64,000 nt of DNA, from the NCBI GenBank assembly GCA_964035575.1, contig OZ037914.1, positions 1,008,213 to 1,072,212 on the forward strand. The letters run 5' to 3'. The stretch comes from Rhynchopus sp. YZ270_cl-10 (taxonomy: Eukaryota; Euglenozoa; Diplonemea; Diplonemida; Diplonemidae). The translations under genes were made by a program, and so were the position numbers. The notes below the pieces were generated by a model, which saw only the letters and a program-made list of their open reading frames with translations, did not search any database and had not been told where the DNA came from. Numbering within the stretch: the first letter of the stretch is position 1; each line of letters begins with the position of its first letter. Positions 29,416 through 39,106 of this stretch are shown piece after piece.

Positions 29416-30501
29416 ATGCGATACAACGTTGTCCTTCGATGTTTTGCACAAGAGAGAGCTAGAGGTGAGGCTTTGATCGCCAAATACCGCACACGCCTCG
29501 ATGCCGTCGGGCACTGGAGCATGCGGCAACGCACCACCATTCTAGAAGAGCTCCGCGCTGAGCTCGCAACGCTACCTACCCCTGGCCGGCAGACCCACCT
29601 TGCGGTTCTGTGGACCGTCGCAGCGTGCGGGCAGATACGACTGGCAAATGACATCTTTCAGACATTAGACACAGAAGGGCATCTCTCGGTAGGGGATTCA
29701 AGCCCATTTGACGCCCTTCTCAAAGCACATACCGTTTCCTCCAAACCATCCTCAAATTCAATCAAAAGGATATGGTCTGATATGCAGGACCGTGGTATCA
29801 ACCCTACTAAGAGAACCCTGGAACTGCTCTCTCGGGCGTTGCAGAAGGCGGGGGAGGGTCAGGCTGCGGAGGACATAATGACACATGCCCTGACCGAAGG
29901 CATTCCTGTTGACTGGGAGGAAGGCCGCCACCTGCCTGCCCACGACATCGAAGCGCTACGTCACTGCCTTCCCAATGGAGACACATCTCAGGCAGAATCT
30001 ATTTTTCAAAATATCCCCTCCCCTACCCCCGCACATTGGAACGAACTCCTTCGGGTCTACGCTGCGTCTGGAGTGTTAGGTGAACCACACTTTGCAGAAC
30101 CCCCATATAAATGGACATTACCTGAGAAGGACCCGAAGGGCTTGTTAGGAGTGTGGGCTCGGTATGAAACGGAGGGTGGGGTGCCAGATGAATGGGCGTA
30201 TCATCATCTGTTGTGTGCATGCGCTGCGGGGGTGGGGGTGGGGGGAGAGGAGGAGGTGGTGGTGGTGTTTGCGTCTAATGTGTTCAATGAGGCAGAACGC
30301 AAAGGGTTTGCAGCAGAGCAGCATCTCTGGACGCAATTGATGAGGGTGTACGCAGCAGCAGGTGATGGGGTGCGTGCAGAGGAATTACTCCGCAGAATGT
30401 GGGAGAGTGGGCACAATGTGAGGCGAAAGTCTGATTTGATGAGCGCCTTTGGAAAGGCAACGTCATCATGGTTGGATGCACCTACCAAAGCTAGAAGATG
30501 A
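29416..30501 (+). CDS. Pentatricopeptide-repeat (PPR) protein
   Basis: 361 residues, single exon. Helical repeats of about 35 residues are visible: HLAVLWTVAACGQIRLANDI (around 61-80), SSPFDALLKAHTVSSKPSSN, then IKRIWSDMQDRGINPTKRTL (around 118-137), HWNELLRVYAASG, and HLWTQLMRVYAAAGDGVRAE with ELLRRMWESGH near 306-340. The pattern of (N/T)-x-LL-x-x-(Y/A)-x-x-x-G and M-x-x-x-G-(I/H)-x-P is typical of PPR arrays. Such proteins bind organellar RNA in mitochondria or plastids. The N-terminus (MRYNVVLRCFAQERAR) is basic and could be a mitochondrial presequence. An upstream in-frame start is not available without a stop. The exact target is unknown. Confidence 0.75.
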   Translation: MRYNVVLRCFAQERARGEALIAKYRTRLDAVGHWSMRQRTTILEELRAELATLPTPGRQTHLAVLWTVAACGQIRLANDIFQTLDTEGHLSVGDSSPFDALLKAHTVSSKPSSNSIKRIWSDMQDRGINPTKRTLELLSRALQKAGEGQAAEDIMTHALTEGIPVDWEEGRHLPAHDIEALRHCLPNGDTSQAESIFQNIPSPTPAHWNELLRVYAASGVLGEPHFAEPPYKWTLPEKDPKGLLGVWARYETEGGVPDEWAYHHLLCACAAGVGVGGEEEVVVVFASNVFNEAERKGFAAEQHLWTQLMRVYAAAGDGVRAEELLRRMWESGHNVRRKSDLMSAFGKATSSWLDAPTKARR

Positions 30502-30657
30502 ATTTTCAAAATAGTCTCTTACCACAACCCTCGACAAAATAGTTCATTCAGTGCTTGGGCAACTACTACTTCCCAACAATTCTCACAAAAAATACTGATT
30601 TAATGGTTTTTTTGACCCCTACCCTCATCAAAACAGAAAAAGAAAATACACAATAAA

Positions 30658-32075
30658 ATGAGTGGAATGGTACTGAAAAGCCGTTCATTGCGTAGCGCAG
30701 AGGTTGAGCCTGTTGTGAAGCGGAGGAAATTGGATTTGCAATCCGCTGTGGGAGGTGTTGATGAAGGTGTCGTGGAGCACACTGATTCCGGAATTAATGC
30801 AGCAGCCGCAAGCACCCCGACCGACACCGTCACCTCCGTCTCCACCGACGCCATCCAAGCGATGCCTGCCACCAAGAAGACCTCCCTCCTCGAGGCAGAA
30901 TGGTACTATCTGTCCTCCCTGGGCACCTTCCTTGGTCCATACACCGCTGATGACTTAAAGGATTTATACGAATTAGATCCAACCGAAGCATCTGCCGCAG
31001 ACGTTCCCCCCGAAAATATGTTATCAAGCGCAAGCAGGGTCTGGGCAAAGGATGTCCTCCCTGAATGGATGCCTATTGAAAAGGTGACAGAATTGTATGA
31101 GTTTTTGGAAGGAGCGGAGCAGATACGACAGGCCCAGGTGGAAGAAGAGCCAAAAGAGGGGAAGAAGAAGAAGGGAGGAGGAGGAGGAGGAGGAGAGGGG
31201 TCTGCAGCATCGGGTTGGGTTTCAATGAATAAGACGACTGCGGTGTATGTGTCTTGCCTGCCGGAGAAGACGGTTGCTGCGGATTTGGAGGCTTTCTTTA
31301 AAAAGCTAGGTCACATTAAAGATGACGTTTTCACCCAGCAAGCGAAAATCAAGGTGTATGGAGCAAACGATGGTTTGGTTACGTTTGAGAAGCGTGCGTC
31401 GGTGGATTTGGCGATTAGGCTGTATGATGATTCGGACTTCACAAATGCGGCGGGGGTAACATCGCGGATCAAAATTGAAGAAGCAAAATTTGAGCAAAAA
31501 GGGAAAGAGTTCCGCCAGCGTACCAACCAAAGGGAATACCGTGAGCTTCTTAAGAAGTCGAAGCTTAAAGCCGAGGCAAGGCTCTCCTGGAAGGAGACCA
31601 AGGAGTTTGACCCAAACCAACGTTCCATAGTGCTGAAGAACGTCTTCGCTCCGGAAGAGCTTGTGAAGGATGCAAAGCTGATGCATGCAATTCGCGCGGA
31701 AGTTAAGGCCATGGGCGCAAAACATGGTGCAGTCGAGCACGTTCAGGTGTACAAGGAGAGTGCTGAAGGCGTGGTTTTGGTATGGAAAATTTTTTTGGAG
31801 TTCTCACAAAAAAAAAATCCGAAAAACAGCTACGCTTCAAAAGCTTCGTGTGTGCGCAGGAGTGCCTGAACGCGCTCGAGGACCACCCCTTCTCAAGGGA
31901 CGGTCGTGAGACGACGTCGTATCTGTGGGACCAGCGGGAAGAGTTTGGTATGTAATGTTCGGTATTTTGTTGGAATTTCTTTATTTGCAAATCACAAAAA
32001 AAAACACATCCCACCAACATAGGCATCGCTGATACACTAACCTCCGCGTCTCGCAGCACCCTGGAGGAGGAGTAA
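30658..32075 (+). CDS. Tat-SF1/CUS2-like U2 snRNP factor, three exons
   Basis: Exons 30658-31779, 31830-31947 and 32023-32075 give 430 residues; introns are 50 and 75 bases, GT-AG. An N-terminal GYF-like segment (EWYYLSSLGTFLGPYTADDL, residues about 81-100) is followed by an acidic/Gly-rich linker. RRM1 starts at AVYVSCLPEKTVAADLEAFF (about 197-216). A second RRM starts at RSIVLKNVFAPEELV and ends, after splicing, GVVLLRFKSFVCAQECLNAL, then DHPFSRDGRETTSYLWD. That is the U2AF-homology-motif layout, with HPF where Tat-SF1 has the ligand-binding R-x-F. Tat-SF1/CUS2 binds SF3b155 and remodels U2 snRNP. Removing the introns restores the conserved RRM strand, which supports the model. Confidence 0.88.
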
Positions 32076-32286
32076 GCGAAACTCTCCCTTCACAACGAAA
32101 GAACAAGAAAGAAAAAAAATGCATACACACAACGACCCTGTCAGGCAATGACCGCATAGGACCTTTTTTTCAACCCCTACTTTTTCTTCCCCCCATCCCA
32201 TTCACAGCGAACCTTCGGTTTACCTGACCCACCGCTCTACCCTTCTACCCTTCTACCCTATCCACCTTCCCACAGAAAACTACACC

Positions 32287-33702
32287 ATGCGTGCCATTTC
32301 ATGTGCCCTCGTGGCACTGCTCATGCAGAGCGCGTCTGCCCTGACCCCTGCCGACTTTGAGGTGACGGACATGCCCGGCCTCACAGACCCGATCAACTTC
32401 AAGCACTACTCCGGTCTGATGCCCCTCAACGACGGGGACGGCACGGAGCTGTACTTCTGGTTTGTCGAGTCGCAGCGCAGCCCTGCCAACGACCCTGTTG
32501 TGTTGTGGATGAACGGCGGCCCCGGATCGTCCTCCATCGCATACGGCTTCTGGTCTGAGCACGGCCCCTTCCGCCTCACCCCCGATGCCTCAGGACCGGG
32601 AGGCTACAAGCCCGAGCTCTACCCATACAGCTGGAACCGCATCGCAAACGTGATCTACGTCGAGGCCCCTGCCGGCGTCGGGTACTCCTTCTCGAACAAC
32701 CGCAAGAAGTACGAGAACATCACGGACGCACAGTCGAGCCACGACAACTTCCTCTTCCTCCAGGAGTTCTTCAAGGTCTTCACGGACTTCAAGTCCAACG
32801 AATTCTACGTGACCGCGGAGAGCTACGGAGGACACTACGGGCCCACCCTCTCCGAGCAGATCCTCGACAACGAGAACGACATCAACATGAAGGGGCTGCT
32901 CATTGGCAACCCCGGGATCAACAGCGACTGGTACTACAACGTGAATGAGTACGCCTTCATCACCTTCCTCTGGTCGCACGGTCTGGTGCCCGAGTCTGCC
33001 TACAACGCAGCTGTCGACGCATGCGGCTGGAACGACTTCTTCTCGAACTGCTCTGCCGACTTCACCCATCCCTCTGCAGCATGCACCTCCGCCACCCAGA
33101 AGGCTGCTGCATACATGCCGTCCCCTCTCGACCCCTACAACGTCCTTGCACCCACCTGCCACAGTGAGGACACCGACGGCGCAGACTTCGTCAAGCAGTA
33201 CACCCCCGACCTGCTCCGCATGACCGAGAGACTCGGAATGAACGTCTCCTACAACCCATGCATCAACAACTACACCCCCAAGTACATGAACGCCAAGGAG
33301 GTGCAGAAAGCGATCCACGTGGAGGGCAAGGTGACACGCGAATGGCCGCGTCACCCCGTCGGGTGGTACTACAACGAGGGTGTGGAGGGTGCCAAGAAGG
33401 ACATTGCGCTGATCTTCCCGAAGTTCTTCGAGAAGGCCCCGGAGTGGAAGATCCTGGTGGTCAGCGGAACCGCAGACTCCGCGGTTCCGTTCATGGGAAC
33501 CGAGCGCTGGCTGAAGTGCCTCAACCGCCCCCTCAAGAAGGACTGGCGCAAATGGGAGCTCAACCAGGACGTCGCCGGAATGATCATCGACTGGGACAGG
33601 CTCTCCTTCGTGACCGTCAAGGGCTGTGGCCACACCATCCCCACCTACTGCCCTGAGGCTGGATACGCCTTCTTCGAGAACTGGCTGACCGGCAACTGGT
33701 AA
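32287..33702 (+). CDS. Secreted/vacuolar serine carboxypeptidase (peptidase family S10)
   Basis: 471 residues, single exon, typical S10 length. The signal peptide is MRAISCALVALLMQSASA. The oxyanion-hole block VVLWMNGGPGSSS is at 71-83, the nucleophile Ser179 in ESYGGHYGP (178-186), catalytic Asp397 in SGTADSAVP and His449 in GCGHTIP. The family consensus around the nucleophile is ESYAGHY, so Gly replaces Ala here; the triad is complete. It removes C-terminal residues from peptides in acidic compartments. With the five aspartic proteases 8 kb downstream, this points to strong lysosomal or extracellular protein digestion. Codons are strongly biased to C/G endings, implying high expression, and this opens a 347-codon false frame on the minus strand. 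Confidence 0.97.
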   Translation: MRAISCALVALLMQSASALTPADFEVTDMPGLTDPINFKHYSGLMPLNDGDGTELYFWFVESQRSPANDPVVLWMNGGPGSSSIAYGFWSEHGPFRLTPDASGPGGYKPELYPYSWNRIANVIYVEAPAGVGYSFSNNRKKYENITDAQSSHDNFLFLQEFFKVFTDFKSNEFYVTAESYGGHYGPTLSEQILDNENDINMKGLLIGNPGINSDWYYNVNEYAFITFLWSHGLVPESAYNAAVDACGWNDFFSNCSADFTHPSAACTSATQKAAAYMPSPLDPYNVLAPTCHSEDTDGADFVKQYTPDLLRMTERLGMNVSYNPCINNYTPKYMNAKEVQKAIHVEGKVTREWPRHPVGWYYNEGVEGAKKDIALIFPKFFEKAPEWKILVVSGTADSAVPFMGTERWLKCLNRPLKKDWRKWELNQDVAGMIIDWDRLSFVTVKGCGHTIPTYCPEAGYAFFENWLTGNW

Positions 33703-34645
33703 TTCCTCCGTTTCAAAACCAAAATTAAATCAAAAAAAAAGGGATAAAAAAATCTGCCGATTTAGCCTAAATTAGGTGGTTTTTTTGGATACCTTGATAC
33801 GATCATATCGGGAGGAAAATGCGGGGGTATTTTTTTAGTTGATTACTTTGGCTAACAAGTATGACACTAATTGTCCTGCAATTTTTTTTTGTTTTAAGGT
33901 GATCTAACTGTGCTTAGGTTCATCCGTAAACGTTTCTTTTGTTTTCAATATAAAAAGGTGGCAAAAAAAAAGCGTGGTTGTATCAGCAAACGTATTTTTA
34001 TAAATTTTAAAACAAAAGCGATAAAGCGATAGTTGTTTTGAAAGAATGGACGTGTGTGTCTCGACTCGCTCCTCTTTCAAAATGGTTCCTTTATTTTCTC
34101 TTTTTCCCCTTCTTTTTTTTTTGAACGTTCGCGTGTGCAAAGAGAGTGCTTGTGTTGTGTTTGTTAGTGTATCGTTTGTGCTTTTTTTTTGGTCCAATGT
34201 CGAAATCGACTAAAAAATGTAAATTATTATGAAACACCAAATTCGCAAAAAAAAAAGTTCTCCCTTTTTTTTATCATCTACCCACTCCTCCACCCACTGC
34301 GTTCCCCCCAAAACCAGACAATTATACCTGCCAACTGATCTTGATAACTTGATAAAAGGAAAGAAGACTTATTTTCGTTGAACGCAGCCCAAAAGGTGAA
34401 ATCCTGGTGTGGCGCAAAGTGAAAATGATGTGAAAAGGAAATGGAAACATCGTTAGTCAAATATTGGCTTTCTTTATGTCTGGTTTCTAAATACACTTCG
34501 CGTGGAAAAAAAAAAATCAATCCACCGTTGCCTCTCCCTCCTCTCCCCCTCCCTCCACTCTCCACCCCCCCCCACCCACAGAAGCGGCAGCCCCCCTGCC
34601 TCCGCTGATACACCCACCACACCACCCTACACCACCCCACCTTTC
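33703..34645. other. Intergenic spacer and formin leader
   Basis: About 940 bases. It contains a family E motif (CTGTGCTTAGGTTCATCCG near 33907), a family P repeat (34317-34447) and a C-rich leader (34530-34645). Confidence 0.55.
34317..34447 (+). repeat. Family P repeat, copy 1
   Basis: Contains CAATTATACCTGCCAACTGA, then GATAACTTGATAAAAGGAAA, TCGTTGAACGCAGCCCAAAA and AAAATGATGTGAAAAGGAAA. The inverse copy at 61421-61550 lies in an intron. Confidence 0.85.
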
Positions 34646-37519
34646 ATGGATGTATCCCCACGACGACGTCCCCTTCAGAACCTCTCGCTAGCAGGCAATG
34701 CCGGGAACCTCCCGCGGGGCTCTGCAAGCCCGGAGCGGAAGGGTCGTGCAGCGCCGCCACCCCCTCTTCCTCCTCCAGCACCACCAGCACCTCCCGCACT
34801 GCCGCAAAGCTTTGGGGGGAAGAAGGGTGGTGGGCCCCCGCCACCACCTCCGCCACCTCCTTTTGGCGCCCCACCACCACCACCACCACCATCAACACCG
34901 CTGTCACCCTCATCCCCAACCTCCAGAGATCGCAGTACAGCGCCTCCACCTCCACCCCCTCCGGGGTGTTCAGGAGCTGCCACTACACGAAGTTTATTCT
35001 GGCAAAAGATTCCTCCGAATGTTGCAGGCATGACAGGAAGTGCGTGGAATGATGTACCATCCCGGGAGGCACCAGACTGCAGTGAGCTTCGTAATCTCTT
35101 TGCGAAGGAAATTCGCAAGGTGGCAGTATCCAATCGGAAGGAGGAAATAACATTGTGTCCCCCAAAATGTTTAGGGCTGAGCGGATCGTTAAAATGGGAG
35201 TCGTCTGGGGTGAGTACTGCATTAAGCGGCGCGAGAGCACAGAACATCGGTATTGTATTGTCGTTTTTAAAGCTTCCCGGTGATCAAATAGTAAGGCATA
35301 TTGAGGATATGACGTATTTTGGTGTGGAAGAGGTGGAAGGATTGATAGGTATTTTGCCAACAGAGGCTGAAATCGCTGCATTGCGCGTTGAAGAGAAGAG
35401 TATACGAAGTGGCAAACGGTTTTTCCATTGGGGGCCGGTACATGAATTTGCTTATGGCGCTTCGAAAGGAAACTGCGGTGAAATTTTGTCCACCTGGAAA
35501 ACCCTTCTTACGCTCCCTTCGAGGATTGAAACGGCGGTGGCGACGTTTTCCGAATACAATAAATTATCCGGAATTTTTTTGGACCCGCAGAGACACCCTC
35601 ATTTTCTTGACCTCCTTTCTCTAGTCCGTTCTATAGGGAATGCATTAAACGCTGGGACCCGTCATGGCAACGCAGCGGCATTTAAGATGAGCAGTCTCCT
35701 CACACTTTCTACATTAAAAGGGAATAATGGCGCATCGTTGCTGGCATATCTGGTGCAATACATCGCTGGGGTGGACGAAGAAATCTTTCGTTTTATTGAT
35801 GAAATTTCTGGGGCAAACCTTCTCGTAAAAAAAGGGTTATCTGAAGAACACATCAGCATCGAAGCGGAGGCGGTGCGCGAAGAATTTGCATCACTTTGTG
35901 ATTCCGTTGGAGGAGGAGGAGGAGGAGGGGGAGGGGTCTTCCCTGTAGGCTCTGCTATAGGTAGGAGAGTGCGCGCCTTTGTGGCGGAATACAAACCGAA
36001 GGTCGCCAAGCTGCTATCCTCAGCCAAATCTTTGGTAGGTCGTGCCAGCACATTGCAAACCAGGTTTGGGGAAGATCCGAGAACGTTCAATGAAGTGGCA
36101 TTTTATTCTGTTATTGCAGACTTCCGAAAAGAGTTTGTGGCCGCGCATATAGGGTTTATGAAGACGACAAAAACCGCTCCAAAAACCCTACCAAAAGAAA
36201 AGACACAAGACAAGCAGAATCCACAGCACCCCACATCCATTGTTACCGCAGTTCTCGCACTCCTCTGCATAGTACAGGACATTCCGCTGGAAGAAACGGA
36301 CGCACTAAGCAGCACCCTCCCTATGGAAGATCTACCAGACGTAACTGTGGACGACGTGGAATGGGCGGTCAGCGTATCTGGGACGGAGCCAGACGAAGAA
36401 GAAGGGGAGGAAGAGGACGAACCACTCCTGGTATCACACAGTGTCACATCTGAGTATTTCCCCGCGCATTCGGATAATATGTCTGACTGTGTGGATACAT
36501 CCTCATTATGTGTTTCGTGTGGATGTGCTCTCTCTAGTGAAGGAGTCATGGGAGTAGGAGGAGGGCGAATGGAGGGAGAGGAGGTGGAGAAAGTTCCGGT
36601 GTTCCGGTTTGCGTTCTTGTCTTTCTTGTTTTTGGTTGTCTTCGTTGTGGCAGTGTATGCCTCTGTAGTGCTCTGTGTATCCATCCTTCAAAAATTGGAA
36701 GTATCAACCCTCCAACCTCTTCGTAGTCTGGATGCAGGGTTTGCAGTGTTTGTTGAAACGCTAGAAGCGGTCAACACCCTGCTACAGCAGCTTCTGTCTA
36801 AAGGCGCTGGGGGAGAAAACAGTGTGGAATGGCGGCCCTCTTATTTCTTTGATTTATCGCTGTTCTTCCCAGTGAAGGTGGTGAAGGGGCTACCATGGGA
36901 TGGATGCATGGACGCCATGGTGCGGGCAGCTGTGCTTGGTGCTGGGAGACAGTTTGTACAGAGGGCACAGGGTGAGGATTTCACCAGCCTTCTTAGTACG
37001 GACTGCGCGCAGAGCATATACAACAGCAACCCCTACCACACCGACCTGGCACCTTCTCATCCCCTCTCATCAGTTGCTTGGTTGCATGGGGCCGATCACT
37101 CCCTGGATGTTCTAGCCGATATACAGGGTGGACAGAAGAACATCGCAGCTTTGCCAAGAGAGGGGAGGCACTTAGTTAAGGTCGATGAGAAGGCAGAACA
37201 GGAAACAGGAATGCGCTCTGGGATAGTTTCAAATGAATGTGGTGGTGGTGGTGGTGTGGGCATGGAGGAGGCGGAGGAGAGGCAGGTAGGAAGGCAGTAC
37301 AGCGTTCCCATGGTGGCTCCGTCCGTAGAGGTGTCTGTTGCGGCAAAGTCGGTGGTAGTGTTGGGTGCGGAGGTGGCGGAGGTTGTCCTGAAGGCGTCGT
37401 TGTTGGCACTGCCGCCGGCATTGGTGTGTGCTGGGAAGGGTGGCAAGTGCTTTGTACAAAAGACCCCAACAGAACAACGATACGTCCAAAAGGCATCAAC
37501 TGCCTTGATTGTATTGTAG
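34646..37519 (+). CDS. Formin with FH1-FH2 and a C-terminal membrane segment
   Basis: 957 residues from the first ATG (MDVSPRRRPLQN); the open frame extends upstream only through a non-ATG codon. Residues about 30-110 are an FH1 region with several poly-Pro runs, which binds profilin-actin. FH2 follows from LFWQKIPPNVAGM (about 117) to about 510, with NIGIVLSFLKLPGDQI, GNALNAGTRHGNAAAFKMSS and LLTLSTLKGNNGASLLAYLV as clear FH2 blocks. Formins nucleate and elongate unbranched actin. No DAD or GBD was recognised. Unusually, a Cys-containing stretch and a hydrophobic segment FAFLSFLFLVVFVVAVYASV (about 655-680) lie after FH2, followed by some 275 residues of unrecognised sequence. If the frame is real throughout, this is a membrane-anchored formin with FH2 on the N-terminal side. 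Confidence 0.88.
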   Translation: MDVSPRRRPLQNLSLAGNAGNLPRGSASPERKGRAAPPPPLPPPAPPAPPALPQSFGGKKGGGPPPPPPPPPFGAPPPPPPPSTPLSPSSPTSRDRSTAPPPPPPPGCSGAATTRSLFWQKIPPNVAGMTGSAWNDVPSREAPDCSELRNLFAKEIRKVAVSNRKEEITLCPPKCLGLSGSLKWESSGVSTALSGARAQNIGIVLSFLKLPGDQIVRHIEDMTYFGVEEVEGLIGILPTEAEIAALRVEEKSIRSGKRFFHWGPVHEFAYGASKGNCGEILSTWKTLLTLPSRIETAVATFSEYNKLSGIFLDPQRHPHFLDLLSLVRSIGNALNAGTRHGNAAAFKMSSLLTLSTLKGNNGASLLAYLVQYIAGVDEEIFRFIDEISGANLLVKKGLSEEHISIEAEAVREEFASLCDSVGGGGGGGGGVFPVGSAIGRRVRAFVAEYKPKVAKLLSSAKSLVGRASTLQTRFGEDPRTFNEVAFYSVIADFRKEFVAAHIGFMKTTKTAPKTLPKEKTQDKQNPQHPTSIVTAVLALLCIVQDIPLEETDALSSTLPMEDLPDVTVDDVEWAVSVSGTEPDEEEGEEEDEPLLVSHSVTSEYFPAHSDNMSDCVDTSSLCVSCGCALSSEGVMGVGGGRMEGEEVEKVPVFRFAFLSFLFLVVFVVAVYASVVLCVSILQKLEVSTLQPLRSLDAGFAVFVETLEAVNTLLQQLLSKGAGGENSVEWRPSYFFDLSLFFPVKVVKGLPWDGCMDAMVRAAVLGAGRQFVQRAQGEDFTSLLSTDCAQSIYNSNPYHTDLAPSHPLSSVAWLHGADHSLDVLADIQGGQKNIAALPREGRHLVKVDEKAEQETGMRSGIVSNECGGGGGVGMEEAEERQVGRQYSVPMVAPSVEVSVAAKSVVVLGAEVAEVVLKASLLALPPALVCAGKGGKCFVQKTPTEQRYVQKASTALIVL

Positions 37520-37788
37520 TTGCATTCTCTTTTTTGGTTTTTGCTCCTTATTTGCCTTTTTTTAAATTTTGGTACATCCTTCCCTTTGAGCGTCTGTGAC
37601 TACAACAAAAAAACCCTTCATTTATGGCGTTCAAAGGGGGAATGATACCCCTTCAAACCAGAGCAAAAAAACAGAGAACCAACCATTTTTCCTTTTTTTT
37701 TTTTTTACCTACTTTTTCAGGCTCTCCGCTAGGATTTCCGATTTTGAAAATATTCTGTTGATGGTCCACGTTGGTGGGGTACATGCTT

Positions 37789-37811
37789 GCGCCGCAGGCG
37801 CACGGTACGCA
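37789..37811 (+). repeat. Family C core fragment
   Basis: GCGCCGCAGGCGCACGGTAC, then GC, the inverse of the cores at 25520 and 26542. Confidence 0.7.
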
Positions 37812-37996
37812 ACTTTTTTTTTTACCAACGCCCGATTTTGACTTTTTTGGGACGTTTAAGCACTCACCTCTCCATATCTTCTTCTCCTGAGCTTTTTTGA
37901 CAGGTAGAACGGGTCTGAACCAGGGTCCTAGCTCAGTAGAACGGAAAAGGTGGCCCACCTTTTCCGTTGTTTTTTTTTTTTTTTTTGGGTTTTTTT

Positions 37997-38652
37997 CAGG
38001 GCCTTAGGGTGGTCAGGGGGGTAGCCGCCAACTGCTGGTCCAAACCCGGTTTGCTGGTCAATGCAAAAAACAGGTGAAAAGCACACAGTGGTAAAAAAAG
38101 ACTCCCTGCCACTGCAGGGAGGTGACGCGCTTTCTCCCCTCTGATGCACAAAATCGTGAAAGGCGGGTGGGGAGGGTGAACTACAAGCCGTAGTGGGTGT
38201 CAGCCTTCTTATCAGTAACCTCGGTACATCTATAAAAGAAGCGGCAGTCATGGCACCCAAAGGTTCCAGGCGAAGCCACGGTACGCAACATTTCAAAAAA
38301 ATTCCCTTAAAATGGCACATTTTAACTGTCAAACTATGTCATAGGAAGGTGGGCTGGCAAGATTGCGCCGCAGGCGCACGGTACGCTACTTTTTTTTATT
38401 TCGCCATGCTGCATGCTTCCTTTTCCTTCGGCGTTTGACCAATTGAGTCGCGTTCTGGTCTCCCACGGTGTACCCTTGAGCCCCCAGGGTCTCTGCATCT
38501 GTGACACACCCGACTGTTCTGGTGGGATTCTCAAAAAAAAAATCTCAAAAAAAAATCTATTGTTATTATTTTTTTTTAGACCCGGACCAGCAATACCTAG
38601 GGTTGCTGGTCCGCTGACCAGCAAAAAGTACCACCCTAAGGGCCTGGTTTTT
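37997..38652. mobile_element. Inner element with AGGCCCTTAGGGTGGT ends
   Basis: The left end CAGGGCCTTAGGGTGGT and right end ACCACCCTAAGGGCCTG are inverted. Subterminal motifs AACTGCTGGTCC and GGTTGCTGGTCC are also inverted, and TGCTGGT is repeated inside. Total 656 bases, no transposase frame. Confidence 0.6.
38265..38460 (+). repeat. Family C repeat, copy 1
   Basis: Runs from GCGAAGCCACGGTACGCAAC through GCGCCGCAGGCGCACGGTAC to GACCAATTGAGTCGCGTTCT. The inverse copy at 55851-56045 matches along its length. Confidence 0.8.
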
Positions 38653-38879
38653 TTTACACGGTGCAAAAAACCGGTTGGCCAAGGAGGTCCTCAGTGTCGT
38701 CAGCCAGTCCCCTTTGCTGTTAAAAACAGCGACTTGGCGTGGTCAATTTTTCCGCGCGAACAGGGATTACGCTCCACGTGTGGAACGTATGGAAATCCAT
38801 ACGTGAATTGTTTTTGAAAAGGTGGAATCCATACGTGTCCATACGTAGGTAATTTGGGTTTTGGATTGGGGCTGGGGTG

Positions 38880-38923
38880 GGGTAGGTGAGGAGTGGGGCT
38901 CCGCCCCCACCTCTCACCTACCC
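38880..38923. repeat. GC-rich hairpin
   Basis: The arms GGTAGGTGAGGAGTGGGG and CCCCACCTCTCACCTACC pair almost perfectly around a CTCCG loop. Confidence 0.6.
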
Positions 38924-38965
38924 CCTACAGAATTCTATTTGTAGGAGACAATTTTCTATTTTACC

Positions 38966-39106
38966 GGAAAAGGAGCATGCAGCATGGCGAAAGAAAAAGT
39001 GCGTACCGTGCGCCTGCGGCGCTAGATTGCAATACACCCTTCCCATGACATAATAGGCAATTTTAAGCGCAATTTTTAGAAATGTTGCGTACCGTGGCTT
39101 CGCCAG
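38966..39106 (-). repeat. Family C repeat, copy 2
   Basis: GCATGCAGCATGGCGAAAGA, then GCGTACCGTGCGCCTGCGGC, then TTGCGTACCGTGGCTTCGCC, inverted relative to copy 1. A short tail fragment TTGCGTACCGTGGCTTCGCC repeats at 39204-39228. Confidence 0.8.

Noticed and set aside
32590-33633. 347-codon minus-strand frame opposite the serine carboxypeptidase
   Set aside because: Antisense artefact; the plus strand carries the complete S10 catalytic triad.
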